Assembly: GCA_025526935.1 (NCBI GenBank)
Contig: JAHLKD010000097.1
Span: forward strand, 147,329 to 211,328
Length of the DNA stretch: 64,000 nt
Direction: 5' to 3'
Source of the DNA: Cladochytrium replicatum
Taxonomy: Eukaryota > Chytridiomycota > Chytridiomycetes > Cladochytriales > Cladochytriaceae
Shown here: piece after piece, positions 1-12,700 of the stretch
Numbering within the stretch: the stretch's first letter is position 1
Layout: every line of letters starts with the position of its first letter
Program-made: the position numbers and the translations under genes
The notes under the pieces: model-generated
Databases searched by the model: none
Told to the model about the DNA's origin: nothing
Seen by the model: the letters and a program-made list of their open reading frames with translations, nothing else

Positions 1-954
1 CTTCCAGTATTCCTCATTTCCGCAGGCTGCATCGCGAAACCATTGCACCTCCCGACCAACTTTTGCGACGTCAGCAGATATAACAGGGAGGACGTCGTAA
101 AAGACTTTTTTGGCGCTTGGCGATAGCTCTTTGCTCATAGCTTCATTGAGAAACGTGAGCATCTTGGGTCCACCTTGCTCCTGGGTAAGGATCAGCTCCA
201 TCCACCACACACTTCCCTCAAATTGGAAGATTGGTGGATCCATAGGTCGAGGAGGAACGGTTGAATTTGGATCATCCCCCGGTACGAGTTCCCAAGAAGG
301 CGCTTGTCCTCGATTTCGCATGTTCGACGTGCCGACAATGATCCCCGAAACTCCAAAGGTGTCGGCCGGATACTCTGACGAGGTGAGCTGGGCGTACTGG
401 GTCTGTGCAAGGTACGACGGACCATAAGAGAATACTCGGCCATCTCCAGGGTACCAAGTCTGTTTTTTCAACCACAAGAGGGTATCGATTCCATCGGTTT
501 CTTCATATTTGTACGCATAAAGATCTGCAACCTTTCCGGTCTCTGGATCGATTCCAGAACCAAAAGTCCCACGACAGCTTTGAATGAAGACTTGGAATCC
601 CCTTTCGGCGAAGGGCCGACCTATGTGACAAAGCCATTAGGAGTTGCTCCCTCAACTCCCTTTTGCAATACCATATATCATTGATACAGTTGACGCCCGT
701 CCATATGGACCACTAGTATGCAAACAACAGTTTTGTCAATACGGTTAGCAATTTGGTCCCATTCCCCCGTACCGAAGGAAGATAAGTGGTGGTGGCTTGC
801 TCTCCGAAGAAGGTTTCGGGATGATGTGGTCACCTAGAAGGATTGTTCCGTCGCGAGTCTGCGTCCGAACATCTTTCTCGAACACAAGGTCTCGCGTGAG
901 GGGGGCCGGAAGGTCGAGTTGGTACTGTAGTGCCCAGCTTGCCAAGTAGTTCAT
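1..954 (-). CDS. CocE/NonD-type (S15) alpha/beta hydrolase, 3' part cut by window edge
   Basis: Putative Xaa-Pro dipeptidyl-peptidase-like or CocE-type serine hydrolase. The start at 954 (MNYLASWAL) leads into a family-like N-terminus with 'RTQTRDGTILLGDHIIP'. A short intron joins 'LIFLR' to 'GPYGRASTVSMIYGIAK', and a second joins it to 'RPFAERGFQVFIQSCRGTFGSG', the conserved stretch before the nucleophile elbow. The elbow is 'FSYGPSYLAQTQYA', where the serine of GPSY is the expected nucleophile. The frame then stays open to the left edge (ending at 'GNEEYWK'). About 260 of an expected roughly 600 residues are visible; the acid, the histidine and the C-terminal jelly-roll lie outside. The frame is open upstream to 1239, so an extra 5' exon is possible. 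It is divergent from the subtilase at 1369. Family call is good; substrate is unknown. Confidence 0.72.
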
Positions 955-1283
955 CTGAGGGGTGTTCTTCTGGAAGGTTTTATCCGCGAAGTCCGTGGGC
1001 AACCAGACACGAGATACAAAATTAATATTTTCTTCTTTTCTCAGGTTGGTGGCGCGGCACAGATGTGGCAAACTGCAGATCCACAGATCACACCAAGACG
1101 AAGCTGACCAGCAGCGGGAACAGGTTAGCATGCTGTACATTCTGATCGTTGTCGAACATACGGGAGTGCGGTTTTGCTTTTGCAACCGTGCCCAATAAAA
1201 TGTCTGGGGTGGTTCCTCAAATTTGCGTCCAATTTTCATCTTTATTTAAATTTTTACCATGATGTTATCTTTGACTACTACAA

Positions 1284-1289
1284 TATAAA
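1284..1289 (+). promoter_or_regulatory. TATA-like box of the subtilase gene
   Basis: The hexamer TATAAA lies about 80 bp upstream of the subtilase ATG, in the 414-bp gap between this gene and the divergent S15-like hydrolase. Position and sequence fit a core promoter, but nothing else confirms it. Confidence 0.4.
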
Positions 1290-1368
1290 GCAGGTACCAC
1301 CCTGATCAATCCGAATATCACCACTTCATAGAGTTACATACACAACCGGGTGAGAGCATACAGCTAGA

Positions 1369-4300
1369 ATGAAGTTTACGTCTGCATCACTTGTTTTTGC
1401 CGCCTCTTTGGGCGTTGCCCACGCTGTCTCGATCGGGAAGTCTGGGAAAGTAATCGCACGAATCGACTCGAACTTCCACGCATCGGGTCGATTCACCCTT
1501 CCTACATTGTTAAATGGTCGCACTGCTCCTGCTGACATTGTTCAGATCCCTGCGGCAGACTTTGTTGCTGCTATCGTATGTAATCGTTATTTTCGGTTTC
1601 ATGAATCATTATTGACATCCATCAGGTGAAAGTTTCGTCTCAAGCCGACATTGATGCCTTGCAAAAGACCGCTGGCGTTGTTCGCATCTACGAAGACAAG
1701 GAGATTCCTGGTCCGACACGTCCCGCGGCACTTTCGGCACAAGATGATGCTATCCCTGACGCCAACCTCGCGCACAAAATCACCGGTGTCTTAGAAGCAC
1801 GAAAACAGTATGGCGTTTCCGGAAAAGGGATCAAAGTCGGTGTCATCGACAGTGGTCTCGACTGGAAACACCCTGCTTTTGGTGCAGGTACCTCGTTCCC
1901 AACCCCTCGTGTGCCTTTCGGTTACGATTTCGTCGGTGACAAGTACCAGTCTGGTCTTGAGCCAGTTGAGGGTATGCATGACAAAAGACATTGTAACGAC
2001 GTCACTAATGACCATCTGTCTATCTTCGTAGACAACGATCCCATGGACTGTGGTGGTCATGGTATGTGCATTATTTGATGATCCCTTTGTCATCACCATC
2101 ACTAAGTAATTGCACTTCACAGGCACTCACTGTGCTGGTATCATTGGGGCAAACTCAACCTCCACGTACATTTTCACTGGTGTCGCACCTGAGGTTACCT
2201 TCGGAGCCTACCGTGTTTTTGGGTGCAGCGGATCGACCGACACTTCAATCATCGTTAAGGCCATCGAGCGTGCATTTGCCGATGGAATGGATATCATCAG
2301 CATGTCCCTCGGCTCGAACGGTGGTTTCCCGGTACCCCATCCCAAATGAGGCTTTCCCACTCTTGCACTTACATGTGACGTCTTAGAGCGGTTTGGATGT
2401 TGACTTGATCAACAAGCTTACCGATACTGGCAAGGTTGTCTTCACCATTGCCCAAGGAAACGGCCAGTGTTAGTGGGATTCTGCGAAAGCGTTCAATAGC
2501 ATAATTGCTGACCATTCCATTGTTAGCTGGTCTGATCTGGCAGTCTTCGAACCCTGCTATTGCCAGCCAGTCGATCGCCGTTGCCGCCACCAACAACTTC
2601 GCTAAAGTCCGCACTCGTGGAATTACTGTGAATGGAAAGAAGTTCAACCTTACCGTCTACGATGACGCTGCGGTGCCAGTGTCCTTCACTGGTGACATCA
2701 CCTTGAACACTCTGGCTGCCCCCGCTCCTGGAGCTGCAAGCAACTCCGATGGTTGCATTGGCACTGCCAATGCTGTCGGCGCAAACACCAACCCGAAGGG
2801 AAAAGTGCTCTTAATCCGCCGCGGAACCTGTGTCTTCACAGAGAAGGGCCAGCAAGCACAAGCTGGAGGAGCGGTGGCTGTTATCGTTTACAACCGTGAG
2901 CTTTACTGAACCCAGATATTGATCTCCTTTCTGAAAGTTGCAATTTTCAGACGGTCTCAGCGCGCAACCTGCCTTGTATGACTTCACTTCGGACCCTTCA
3001 ACCAACATCACAATTCCTTTCTACACCATGGATGCGCAATCAGGGTCTGCGCTTGCTGCGCACCTGCTCACAACTTCTGGCTCATCAAAACTGGCTTTCG
3101 ATGCGCAAGATACTGCTTCGGTTACGCCTGAGATCACAGTAACAACCTTCACTTCGTGGGGTCCCGGTCCTGACCTTAGCTTCAAACCTGACGTTGCTGC
3201 TCCAGGAAACAACATTCTTTCCACCATCCCGTTGGCCCAGGGTGGGTTTGGATTGAAGTCCGGAACCTCGATGGCCACTCCATACGTGAGCATTCATTAT
3301 CAATTCAACATTGTTTGTTGGCTGACCAATTTTTTTTCTTAGACCGCCGGAATTATTGCTCTCTACCTTCAGTACGCCAAGCAGATCAGCGGAAACCCCA
3401 CCACCAGCACTGTTACCACCGTCGTTGGCGGCTATTCCACCATCAGTGGCGGTGGTGCCACAACAACACCCGGAGTTACCCAATCTCCAGTCAAGTGCAT
3501 CCCTCGCCCGACAACCACTGCCGCTCCAGCGTACGGCCGCCGCCTCACCCGCCGCGCCGACTCGCCAGCCCTCCTCTCCAAGCTCTTTGACCGGAACCCG
3601 ATCTTCATTCGCGACCGCCTCCAGAACGCTGGAAAGCCATTGGTGCTTGGAACCACTGGCGAACTTGAGACCGCAGTCCTCCAGGGTGGGGGGTTGATCC
3701 AGGTCCCGAAATTGTTTGCTACCCGTGTATCTGCTGTTCCCGGCAAGTTCGCTCTCGGCTCTTTCCAGTCTGCACAGCAGCACACTCTTACGGTTACCAA
3801 CTACGACTCTGCAGCGCAGACTGTGGTCGTTGGAAGCGTAAGCGCGCTTGCTGTTGACATCACCAACGCCAACGCACCGGGTTACATCAAAGCACTCAAC
3901 CCAATCACTTTTGCTGTTGGAGGTAGTGCCGGAAGTGAGTCAGTTCAGGTCATTCTTGCCCCGGGAGAGTCCAAGGCTGTCACGGTTTCATTCGTTCCGA
4001 GCGCGGATATTGTTGCGACGAACAAGGATAAGAAGACGATTGTGCTTGTGTCTGGCTGGATCACGGTTTCGGCGAACGGAATCGTTAACAATGCAGCGTA
4101 CAGTGGGTTGATCGGCGACATCACGAACGCTGTTTACCACGAAGATACTCCCTCTGGCCTCCAGAACGCTGGTATCTTCCCGAGCCCCGGTAAGACTGTT
4201 TGCATTTCCAAAATTACCATTATTGAGTTCTAGTTGTCCATAGGCTGGCTTGTGAACGGTGCCTCGTCGACTTCCACAGTCAACACCTCGTTGGCGAACC

Positions 4301-4638
4301 TGAAGGATCTCACCGCCGTCGTCCGTCTGATTGTCCCTGCCGGCAACCTCACTGCAATCCTCTTCGACGGCGAGTCTAACCCCCTCGGTACAGTCCCTGC
4401 ATTGTCTGGCTCCGAGTTCTCGCGAAACTACAACGACAACACCGCTGCGGCTACATACCAGTACCAAATCAAGTGGGCGAACTTGACATACGTCCCAACT
4501 GGTTCTATCACTCCTGTACCATTGAAATCTGGAACCTACCAAGTTGGTTTCGAGTTCACATACGTCAAGGCTTTCAATGAGCCAACGGCCTTTGTTAGCA
4601 AGGACATATACAAGCTTCCTAAGCTTATTATTGCTTAA
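1369..4638 (+). CDS. Secreted subtilisin-like serine protease (S8) with inserted PA domain
   Basis: Extracellular subtilase of the large PA-domain type. The start gives a signal peptide ([19 protein letters not shown]). After an intron at 1576-1625 come the catalytic Asp ([16 protein letters not shown]), the catalytic His (GGHG, intron, THCAGI) and the catalytic Ser ([10 protein letters not shown] near 3262-3285). Between His and Ser there is a PA insertion near 2660-2900 ([17 protein letters not shown]). The C-terminal 400 residues resemble the fibronectin-III-like tail of fungal minor extracellular proteases. Introns also fall near 1970-2030 (its removal gives a clean [11 protein letters not shown]), 2060-2123, 2331-2386, 2476-2526, 2900-2950, 3285-3342 and 4192-4243. 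All joins restore family sequence, so the gene looks functional. Probable role: extracellular protein breakdown. No pathogenic role can be inferred from sequence. Confidence 0.88.
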
Positions 4639-4859
4639 TCACATAGATGAAGCCACGTGGATGCATCGCTTGCCGTGTTTCAAATCTCTTGTTTCTGCGA
4701 TACGGCATGCCAGTCGGAAAGAACATTAGCAATACATATTCCTAAGAGGAAAAGAGCGATAACCTGATCGTTTTCTTGGTCGTCTTAGTTTGGAGGATTG
4801 TGGGAATATGAATTAGCTCTTCATTACCGAGACATTGAGAGAAAATGGTTGTCATCTCC

Positions 4860-5722
4860 GCTGGTAGTCCAGAACATTATGCGCGTCGAACGGCACCAAC
4901 CGGCTACTTTCGGAGCGATGGGTAGAAATCGAAGACCCTCGCGGATGCAGGCGTCAAGAACGGTGAGCGAGTACAGCGCATCGTTGCCATAAACGTTCCC
5001 CAAGCCCTTCGTGAAGATGGTCGGTCAGCATCGAATTCTACGAGAGATACGATTTTTCTGTGTAATCCTCGCTGGTATGCTCGGCTGATTCGTGCTCCCC
5101 ACACTCATCGCACAGACATTTATGAATGTTAAACTTTCCGGCATACTATTTCAGAACCTTGATAGCAATGAAGGTGAGGCTGAATGACCTCTCGGTGGCG
5201 GCGAGGATCTGCCCAACCATCTCGGCGCTAAGCTCGTCGTCTGTCTAATTAGGAATCGTAGTTCTTTTGGGACTTTTTTTGTCTGTGAACATCTGGTACA
5301 CATTCGGCGTGTCGTCCATGATTTCAATCGACTTTTCGCTTGCCGGCAGAGTTCGGCGCCAAGTTCGAAGAAGCGGTCTCTGGACCTCACACGGAAGCGC
5401 GGATGGCGGAATAATTTGAACTGTTTGCTGAATCAGAGTAGTAGGAGTAAGTTATACTCCGTTCGAACGTGATTGAGTAGAGTCGATTCTGGGACACACA
5501 GTTCAACAACCGAGTTGGGGTTCTGCGATTGCATTGCGATTTAAGGCTGAAGTCGAGCGCAGCCCTTTGACTTGCCAAAAGCTTTGATGTCCTTGAAGTA
5601 GACCTCGAACTCATGGAGAGAGGCTCCACTGAAAGGTTTCGACTTGTCGATGATGACATTGTCGAATTGATATTCAATTTTGAAAATGATTGAGCAATGT
5701 CTAAGTCACTATCGGTTGCCAT
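4860..5722 (-). pseudogene. Decayed cytochrome P450
   Basis: Minus-strand pieces in different frames match P450 landmarks in the right order. 'RDRFFELGAELCRQAKS' (about 5340-5395) is followed by 'DDTPNVYQMF', then an I-helix-like segment 'TDDELSAEMVGQILAAT' (about 5200-5250), then a K-helix with an intact ExxR motif 'CIREGLRFLPIAPKVAG' (about 4920-4970). The pieces are separated by stops and frame changes. No heme-binding FxxGxxxC segment was found further on, so the 3' end is lost. An open frame at 5387-5722 may include the former 5' exon but shows no clear P450 signal. The call rests on motif order only. Confidence 0.5.
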
Positions 5723-7015
5723 TCAATCATCGTTGCAGACTCTTATATAGTAGCATGGCTTGATTACTAGACTACTGTTCCTAATGTAAATTCTAATGGG
5801 CTGAAGCAAAGCGTAGTCTAAGTAATTATCATATGTGGTAACATCATAGAAGACACGAAAGTACGCGTTTCCACCACCATAAATACATCTTCCAAAGTAA
5901 ACAATTGTTATCAGCTTAAAAATTATAACCGACGGGTCTCTCTGCATCCTACATTGGGAACTCCTGGACATCTCCAGTCTATCTATTATGTCGTAGTTTG
6001 TAATGTGTATGGTTGTTAAAGTGACTGTGGTAGAAGAGTCCTGTAACACTCGTAGTCGAACAGAACTGACTGAATTCAAGCCACGTAAAGAACCACTCAG
6101 GCAAGCACAAGTGCCAAATGACCAGGAAGTTGTACTCTCCAACTACTGCAGGGAACATAGAATGGTGCAATTTGATCCCCGACCAGCCCATTATGACTTG
6201 GGAGTTCTGAGGTGTTCACATGCGAAGGAGGTGAACAATGTCATTGGCTTTGGTACCTCCCATCCAGACGAGATCATGAACAAGTGTACTAATGTTCTTC
6301 TCAAAGGTTTTGCACCAGTGCTTCAGGTTTTTGGTCCTGGTAGCAATCATAACTGGTAAGGCCCGCACTCAATGTGATTATGGAGGTCAGAGACTGTCCT
6401 GTGGTTAATCAGGACCATGTTCGGGCTGATGCGTACCACTGGTCGGTACTTTGTGAGCAATGTGTCCGCAGTAAGAGAAAGTTTTCCATTCAAACGATGT
6501 CATGCGATCCAATGGGGGGTCAGCAGCGAACCATGTCCCTGGCACTTCTTCAGCGGTAAATTTTTGTGATGTAAATCATCCTTGCGAGCTCTGAAAGGAT
6601 CCAAAAGCAAGAAGCCCCAGAGCGCAGGAGAATAGAGTTGCTGTTTTTTTTTGAAGCATGGCTCATTGGTTGTAGTGTAGGTCCCCAGATTCACTACTGC
6701 TTTTCCCGCCTCGTTAGCGATCCTGTCATTGTCTATTCCGCCTGGCTCTCGTGATTGGCTCATCTGACTCGTTCAGCTCACAGTCTGCTCATGGGCATGT
6801 CTATGGTGGTAATGATTTGATCCAGGCAACACAAGGTGCTTTGGTGCTAAGTTATGCAACGAAGAAAGCATCCCAGCCGGAGAAAGTAGAATCTGAGTCA
6901 GAGGTACCTGAATCTCGTTTATTTTTGCAGACATAAAGCCTTGCAGCGGGGTCTTCAGCTCTTCGTTTTGATTCGGAATGCTGCGGCTATCTTGGGGGAA
7001 TGTACCAACGCTCAC
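5723..7015. other. No supportable gene
   Basis: Several open frames of 60-140 codons occur on both strands (for example 5723-6142 minus and 6003-6359 plus). None shows a recognisable domain, a convincing splice structure or a start context that I can defend. The stretch is probably non-coding or old, eroded repeat DNA. Confidence 0.4.
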
Positions 7016-7029
7016 TAAGTAGTAAGGAT

Positions 7030-7190
7030 CAGCGGGTTTTCAGGTGGGTCGGGTCAGGGTCCATTGACCAAATGTACGAGACCCGTTTGCAAGGTTTTCA
7101 GGAAAAAATTTTGGGTCTATCCAGGCCGGGTATCGGGTCCAGTTGCAAAACCCTTATCGGGTCAAGATTCAGACCCGAATAAAACCCGAT
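7030..7190. repeat. Fold-back element rich in CGGGT/ACCCG
   Basis: The left end reads GCGGGTTTTC followed by GGGTCGGGTC. The right end reads GACCCG followed by AAAACCCG, the imperfect reverse complement. Further GGGTC and GACCC words lie between. The roughly 160-bp unit could fold into an imperfect hairpin, as a MITE or fold-back repeat would. No target duplication was recognised. Confidence 0.5.
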
Positions 7191-7223
7191 GTGATAAGGA
7201 AGCTAAAACGAAGCTATTGTTCT

Positions 7224-7594
7224 TTCTGTCCACGCGGATACTTTCCAAGAAGACACAATATAAGTTTGTATGTATCAAACAATTTGTATCACAACAGACA
7301 TCGAGGCATGTATTTTCTGTCCACCCGGACACTTTCTCAACTCATTGATGGTACTTCAGTTGTCTCTGTCAAGTACAACTAACCTCTCTATCAATGTTAC
7401 TAGCAAAAGGATTCTGTCCACCCAGACACTTTCTCAACTCATTGATGGTACTTCAGTGATCTTCTACGAAATACAACTAACCTCTCTATCAATGTTACTA
7501 GCAATAAGATTGTCCACCTGGACACTTTCTTAACTCATTGACGGTACTTCACTGATCTCTATCAAGTACAACTAACCTCTCTATCAATGTTACC
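7224..7594. repeat. Tandem repeat of about 97 bp, roughly four units
   Basis: Units begin with CTGTCCACNCGGAYACTTTC. They start near 7224 (degenerate), at 7317, at 7414 and near 7510 (last unit shortened to about 85 bp). Units 2 to 4 share CTCAACTCATTGATGGTACT and the tail AACCTCTCTATCAATGTTAC. They differ by scattered substitutions and short indels, so the array is not recent. It lies outside any gene I can recognise. Confidence 0.8.
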
Positions 7595-8524
7595 CCAGTT
7601 TTGATCTGTCAATTGTAGCAGGTACACAATTGAACTCATGGTGCATGGCAGCTTCATTCAAGGTATGCAACCATTGGCCTAACCATCCTATTTAACACCT
7701 CACAATTATACCAGACTGTTGCTGATTGGACGTATTAAATCCTTTCCAGCAAGCTTTTCGTTTTCAAATCCAGAGCTCCACCATCAGAATTGTGGCAGGT
7801 TATCTGATCATGATGGGGTTGATTTTAGAACTGACCCTCGGTTTGATGAACTCATTTTACCATTGAACTTCAAGAGGCTCTCGTGAAAGCGATCTATTGT
7901 TGGAAATGTCCATATAGCTTTAAAACTTGCAATCTGGCGGCACAAACGCTTGGATCATGCCGACAAATTTGGGAACTCAAACAATACCTCCAACTATTCA
8001 GTCACGCCAAATGTTGCACCAGTATCGGAACAAAGAGTCCACTGGTGGTGTCAGATTCATCATAAAAAATAAGCTTTTCGTTACTAAATGTTAAAATCAA
8101 AAACGACGTTTGAATCCTGTCTCACTGTATCAATTTCCATAAGGGAAAGCAAGGAAATACTGACAAAACGTATGCTATATGATAAGTTATCAACATAAGG
8201 ACGAGCTAATTTTTGAATGAATGAAAAGCAAATTTCATCCCCAATTTCAAGACAGAATTCATCAAAATAAGAACTCAACGGGTGGGTCACTGCGTGGTAG
8301 CGATGGCTGCAAGTGTCCCACTGGCCAAGCAAATAGGTAGAAGTAAACAAATTGCTTTCAAAATACAAGCTAGGAATGTTATAAAGAACGATCATGACAG
8401 GCCCATCCATTCTCCGCTGTCGTTCTCCACTTTGAATTGGACACGCTACGGGCGATCAAAAAGCCATTAGCTCGGGAAGCAAGGCTTGCGTTTATTCCGG
8501 AGACGTGTCACGAGCATCCGGGGG
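7595..8524. other. No supportable gene
   Basis: This stretch is AT-leaning and has only short open frames on either strand (for example 8084-8410 minus). No domain or splice-supported frame was found between the tandem array and the 3' end of the velvet gene. Confidence 0.4.
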
Positions 8525-9492
8525 TCAGCTGGAGCTGCTTGCATGAGCTCCCATTGGCTGGAACGTTGGGGGATCTCTGATATCTCTGCGGATGTGGATG
8601 GGGATTCCTTGCCGCGCAAAGCATTTCGAAAGGTCTGTTGAATCTAATGTTCATGGAGAACTAAGCAATTATAACTGAAAAACAAGCTGAGAAAGCAAAC
8701 CTGACATGCCCGGGAAAGTTTTGGGCGAAAATATTTCGAATGGGTCGCTGAGCACAGCGTGGAGTGAGGAAGCAGTGGGAATGACGCTGTTTCTTGGTAA
8801 GCTATCTCCACAACAAGAGTTAATAATTAAGGACTCACCTATCGACGTCGATTAAGTGAAACTTCAGTCTGAACTGTCCTTGGGTCCGAACAGACACGTC
8901 GTGAAAGACGAAGAAATATTTCTCCTTTTCGTCTAAATCTGTTAGAATGGCACAAGGTGCAACCAGCGATCCCACAAGCGTGTGGCAGTAGCGGGAAGAG
9001 GGGCCGGGTAACGAGCTAAGTTGAGACACTCGTACGTATTCAGGTTCCTCATTTGCAGCAGGCGCACGTTCAGCTCCGTGGTCGTCACCAACTCTTGGAT
9101 TCACAACGACGTTTCGCTCTTCAGTGCCATCCACAGACCACAGAGAGGCGTGACAAACAAGAGATGGCGGTTCGACTGGAATGGTGCTTTGTAGAAGACG
9201 GTTAAGAATCATCCAAACACATGTTGATTTTGTTACGTTACCCCGGGTCTGAGTGCGGTGTTCGACCAGGGTCGCTGTTGATGATGAGCTGTAGAATCGG
9301 AGGTGGGTCACTGAGTGAAGTGAAATGGTGAATGAATGGGAGGCATAAGTGTCAATGATTAGGATGTTACAGTTTGCGACGATCCTTTGTGTCGGAAAAC
9401 CCACACATACGCCCTCTGTTGGGGTTCTGCCGGATCAGGAGGGAGTACTGCGGGCTTGAGCTGATTTGAGAAGATGAAGACGATGAAGCCAT
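8525..9492 (-). CDS. Velvet-domain transcriptional regulator (VelB/VosA-like)
   Basis: Fungal velvet factors bind DNA through an NF-kB-like fold and control development and secondary metabolism. Exons 9371-9492, 8839-9186, 8701-8801 and 8525-8634 total 681 nt and give 226 residues in one clean frame. The hallmark N-terminal motif is present: 'YSLLIRQNPNRGRMCGF' then 'DTKDRRKL', joined across an intron to 'TIPVEPPSLVCHASLW'. The middle has 'LVGSLVAPC' and 'KYFFVFHDVSVRTQGQFRLK'. The end has 'LSDPFEIFSPKTFPGMS', then 'LSKCFARQGIPIHIRRD', the usual domain close. The protein is little more than the velvet domain. The long first intron (9187-9370) is chosen because it alone yields the family sequence. 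It is divergent from CFAP58. Subfamily is uncertain. Confidence 0.9.
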
Positions 9493-9782
9493 TCGCCTGG
9501 CTGGCCACTCCACCGAGGAGGATTTTTGAAGGAGTGTGGTTATGGACCCTTACCTTGGTCGGACTGGGGACGTGGTGATGTGAGCAATATTATTCTAACA
9601 AATATGCACACCCGGCTGATTAATTTCAGGCGGATAAGCCCTCACAATCTGGAGTGAGCAGAGCAATGCTCTACTCCTAAATGAGTCGCAATCGCGGGTA
9701 CAGAGGTTTGTCATTCCATTTAATACCGCAGGATTTGATATATGAACGCCACTTTAGAAACCAGTAGATCGACACGTGAGCG
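9493..9782. promoter_or_regulatory. Shared divergent promoter region, velvet and CFAP58
   Basis: This 290-bp gap separates the start codons of the velvet regulator (minus) and CFAP58 (plus). A CACGTG E-box-like palindrome sits next to the CFAP58 start (about 9773-9778). No clear TATA box was seen. Shared control is inferred from geometry only. Confidence 0.4.
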
Positions 9783-12700
9783 ATGGATCTGGAGAAAGAG
9801 GAGAGAGGTGACAGCTCGGTCGTGGAAGTGAGCGACAGCCCGGATCACAGCAACTCTCAGACCGAGCTCAACGAGCAGAGTGCAGTCTTGTCAGGATCAG
9901 ATCTGCACGTCACTGGTAGGCAAAGTGCAACGTTGCCATCAGTAATGGTGCATACGCAACTGAAAGATAACCCAAAAGCTTACGGACTTTGATTTATTGA
10001 GCAGTTTTGGAAGACCACCAACTTAGTGTGAATGAGGAGAATGGGGGTTCGGAGAGCCATCTTGATACAACGGCGAAATCATCGTCCGAGTCTCCGACTA
10101 AGCCTATGAAGGATCACACAACCTCTGAGCAAAAGAATGTCCAGGAAGAAAAGCCTTCTTTGTCACCTCCCGTCACCGACGCAGAACGGTTAATGATAGT
10201 CACTCCACTAACCGATACTAATACCAAGAAACTCCCCGTCCCAGGAACTCCAATGCCCTTCAGCGCCATTCTAGAAGAAATAAAATCGCACGACCAGCAA
10301 TTAGTTATCGTCGAGCAGGAGTTCCAAGAAGCGCAAACTGTTCTCTCGCAAGACGAAGCCCACTTTGGGAAGTTCCGAGTGGAGTTTGAACGCATGCGCA
10401 GGGTGGTTCAAAAATCAAACGACCGCTTGCAGAAGCTCTTCAAGAGCTTCGAGGAGTTATTTACAGAGTACACTGCGAACCACGAGACAACACAGGAGCG
10501 ACTCAAGGGACACCAGAGCGACGAGGCTACGCTTAAAGGTTTGAGGGAGCAGATCCGCAATGCGGAGGAGCAAGTGGACAGCTGTAACCGGCGCGAAGAC
10601 TCTGCGAAAGAGGAGCTGCGACAAATCAAGCAGGAGATCTCCAACTTGTCGAATTCGCTGAAGCAGGGTGTTGGCCTCAGCACCATCCAAGAGCGGGCAC
10701 TCAACGATCTGATGCAAGCAAAAGAGCAGAGCACGAGGGAGCTTGAGGCAGAGCTGGACAAAATCGTTCGGTTCCGCAATTCGATCGCAGAGATCTCGGA
10801 TAAGATCCGAACGACCGACTCGTTCAAACGTGAACTTGAGCAAAGAATCTTTGAGTTGAAGGAGCATCATACCCAGAAAAAGACAGACATCGACAACGAG
10901 ATGCGGAACAAGGAGAGGCTGGAACGTGATCTTAGAGAGTTGCGCGTAGTTGTGAGTATTAAGTCACAGGAAGTCCGAGGGAAGCAAGACGCAGCAAATA
11001 GAGCGACTGACGACATATCCATACTTGAAAGTCAGATCAAGAGCCAACGCTCCATGCTCGAGAAACTCCGCAAGGACCAGGAAAACTTACAAAGCAGAGC
11101 ATCAAAGCTTCAACAAGACTGTGATGATCAGTCGAAAGTTACCAACGAGATTGTGGAAGAAAATGAGCTGATGCAGCGTGAATACTCCATCAAGGAAAAG
11201 GACTTTCTCAAGAACCGTGCCGAAATAAAGAAGATCAATCGTCTCAAAGATGCTCTGATCAAGAAAAACCGGTCTCTGGAGGAAGAGAAGGTCGTAGTAG
11301 AAGCAGAAAGGAAAGATTTGAAGGCTCAAATCGAAGAAATAACAGTCGAAACCGACCGGCTGAGGAGGGAGCTGGACATTGACAAAAAGACTCTTGATGA
11401 TCTGATAAGAGAAAAGGATCTCTTAGATGATAACTTGGAGCACACGCAGGGAGAGTCCGAAAAGCATCATAAACTCGTCGCACTGCAACAACAGACGACG
11501 CATAATCTAGAATTGGAGCTGCAACGGTACCGTCAGGACGTCAACCAACAGCTCAAAGTCCTTTCTCGGCTTAAAAGCGAGCGTGACATGTACGTCGACG
11601 AGGCAGTCAGGCTTCAGTCCCAATGCGTCAAAGGACTCCAATCTATTAAGGAAAGGGAGCTCCAAATATATGAGTTCAAGAAGAAGATGGTGCAATCCGA
11701 GACGAAGCTGAAGCACCAGCAGAATCTCTACGAAGCAGTCCAGAGCGACCGCAACCTCCACTGCAAGCACCTGATTGAGTCCCAGGCGGAGATATCAGAG
11801 ATGAAACGCCGGCTCAAGGTCATGAACTACCAGATTAACGGGTTCAAAGAGGACATCACGTCCAAAGAAGAAGCTCTAACGCGGGAGGTCGCCGAAAACC
11901 AGAAGCTCAGCGAGGATATCCAGGTCATCACAGATGAGATCAAGACCCTCAAAAACCAGAATGAGATCGCCCAGGCGTACATCCGCTCACAATCTGCAGA
12001 GGAGTTCAAATTGAATCAATTTGTCAAGGAAGCCGAGATGGAGCGTTCAAGGCAGGAGAACGCTGTGCAGGTTCTCATCAGCGAAAGAGACAATTTGTCC
12101 GCCCAGCTGATCCGCCAGAACGAGGAGCTCACTAAAGTGTACGATAAAATCAAAACGCAGCAGTCTTCCCTGATTAGGAGTGAGAACCATTACGCGGAGC
12201 GGCTCAAGACTATCGGGAACCTTCAGAGACGGATCGCGTTGATCAAGCATCAGCGGCGAATGCTTCAGAGGGACACCGAGAAGCGCACAGTGATGAAGCA
12301 TACAATCTGTCGGATGCAAAATGAGCTCGTCCGTGAGAAGACGCGGATGAAGGCGCTCGAAGAGGAACTGGAGAATCCCGTAAATGTTCATCGGTGGAGG
12401 AAGCTCGAAGGTTCGAACCCGAAAGCGTTCGAAATGATCCAGGTTCTGCATGCCCTCCAGAAGAAACTGATCGCAAAAGCACAGGAGGACAAAGAGAAGG
12501 AAGAGGAAATTCAAAAGAAGGAGGAAACGTACCTTCAACTTAAAGCGACTCTGGCGAAACAAGTTGGCCCCGAAGCTTTGGAGCAGTTGACAGAGTTCCA
12601 GCAAACTCTTAAGGACAAAAATATGCAGCTCAGACATATGGACACAGAATTGAACATGTACCAGGCTCAAATCCGAGAGCACCGGTACGCCGTTGAGAAG

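Noticed and set aside
3085-3783. 232-codon minus-strand frame in the subtilase gene
   Set aside because: It overlaps exons with clear protease homology on the plus strand.
9187-9370. Coding reading through the first velvet intron
   Set aside because: The frame is open over most of it, but only removing the intron gives the conserved KDRRKL-TIPVEPP join.
12047-12682. 211-codon minus-strand frame within CFAP58
   Set aside because: Antisense shadow of a long coiled-coil exon; composition is Leu/Phe-rich with no domain.
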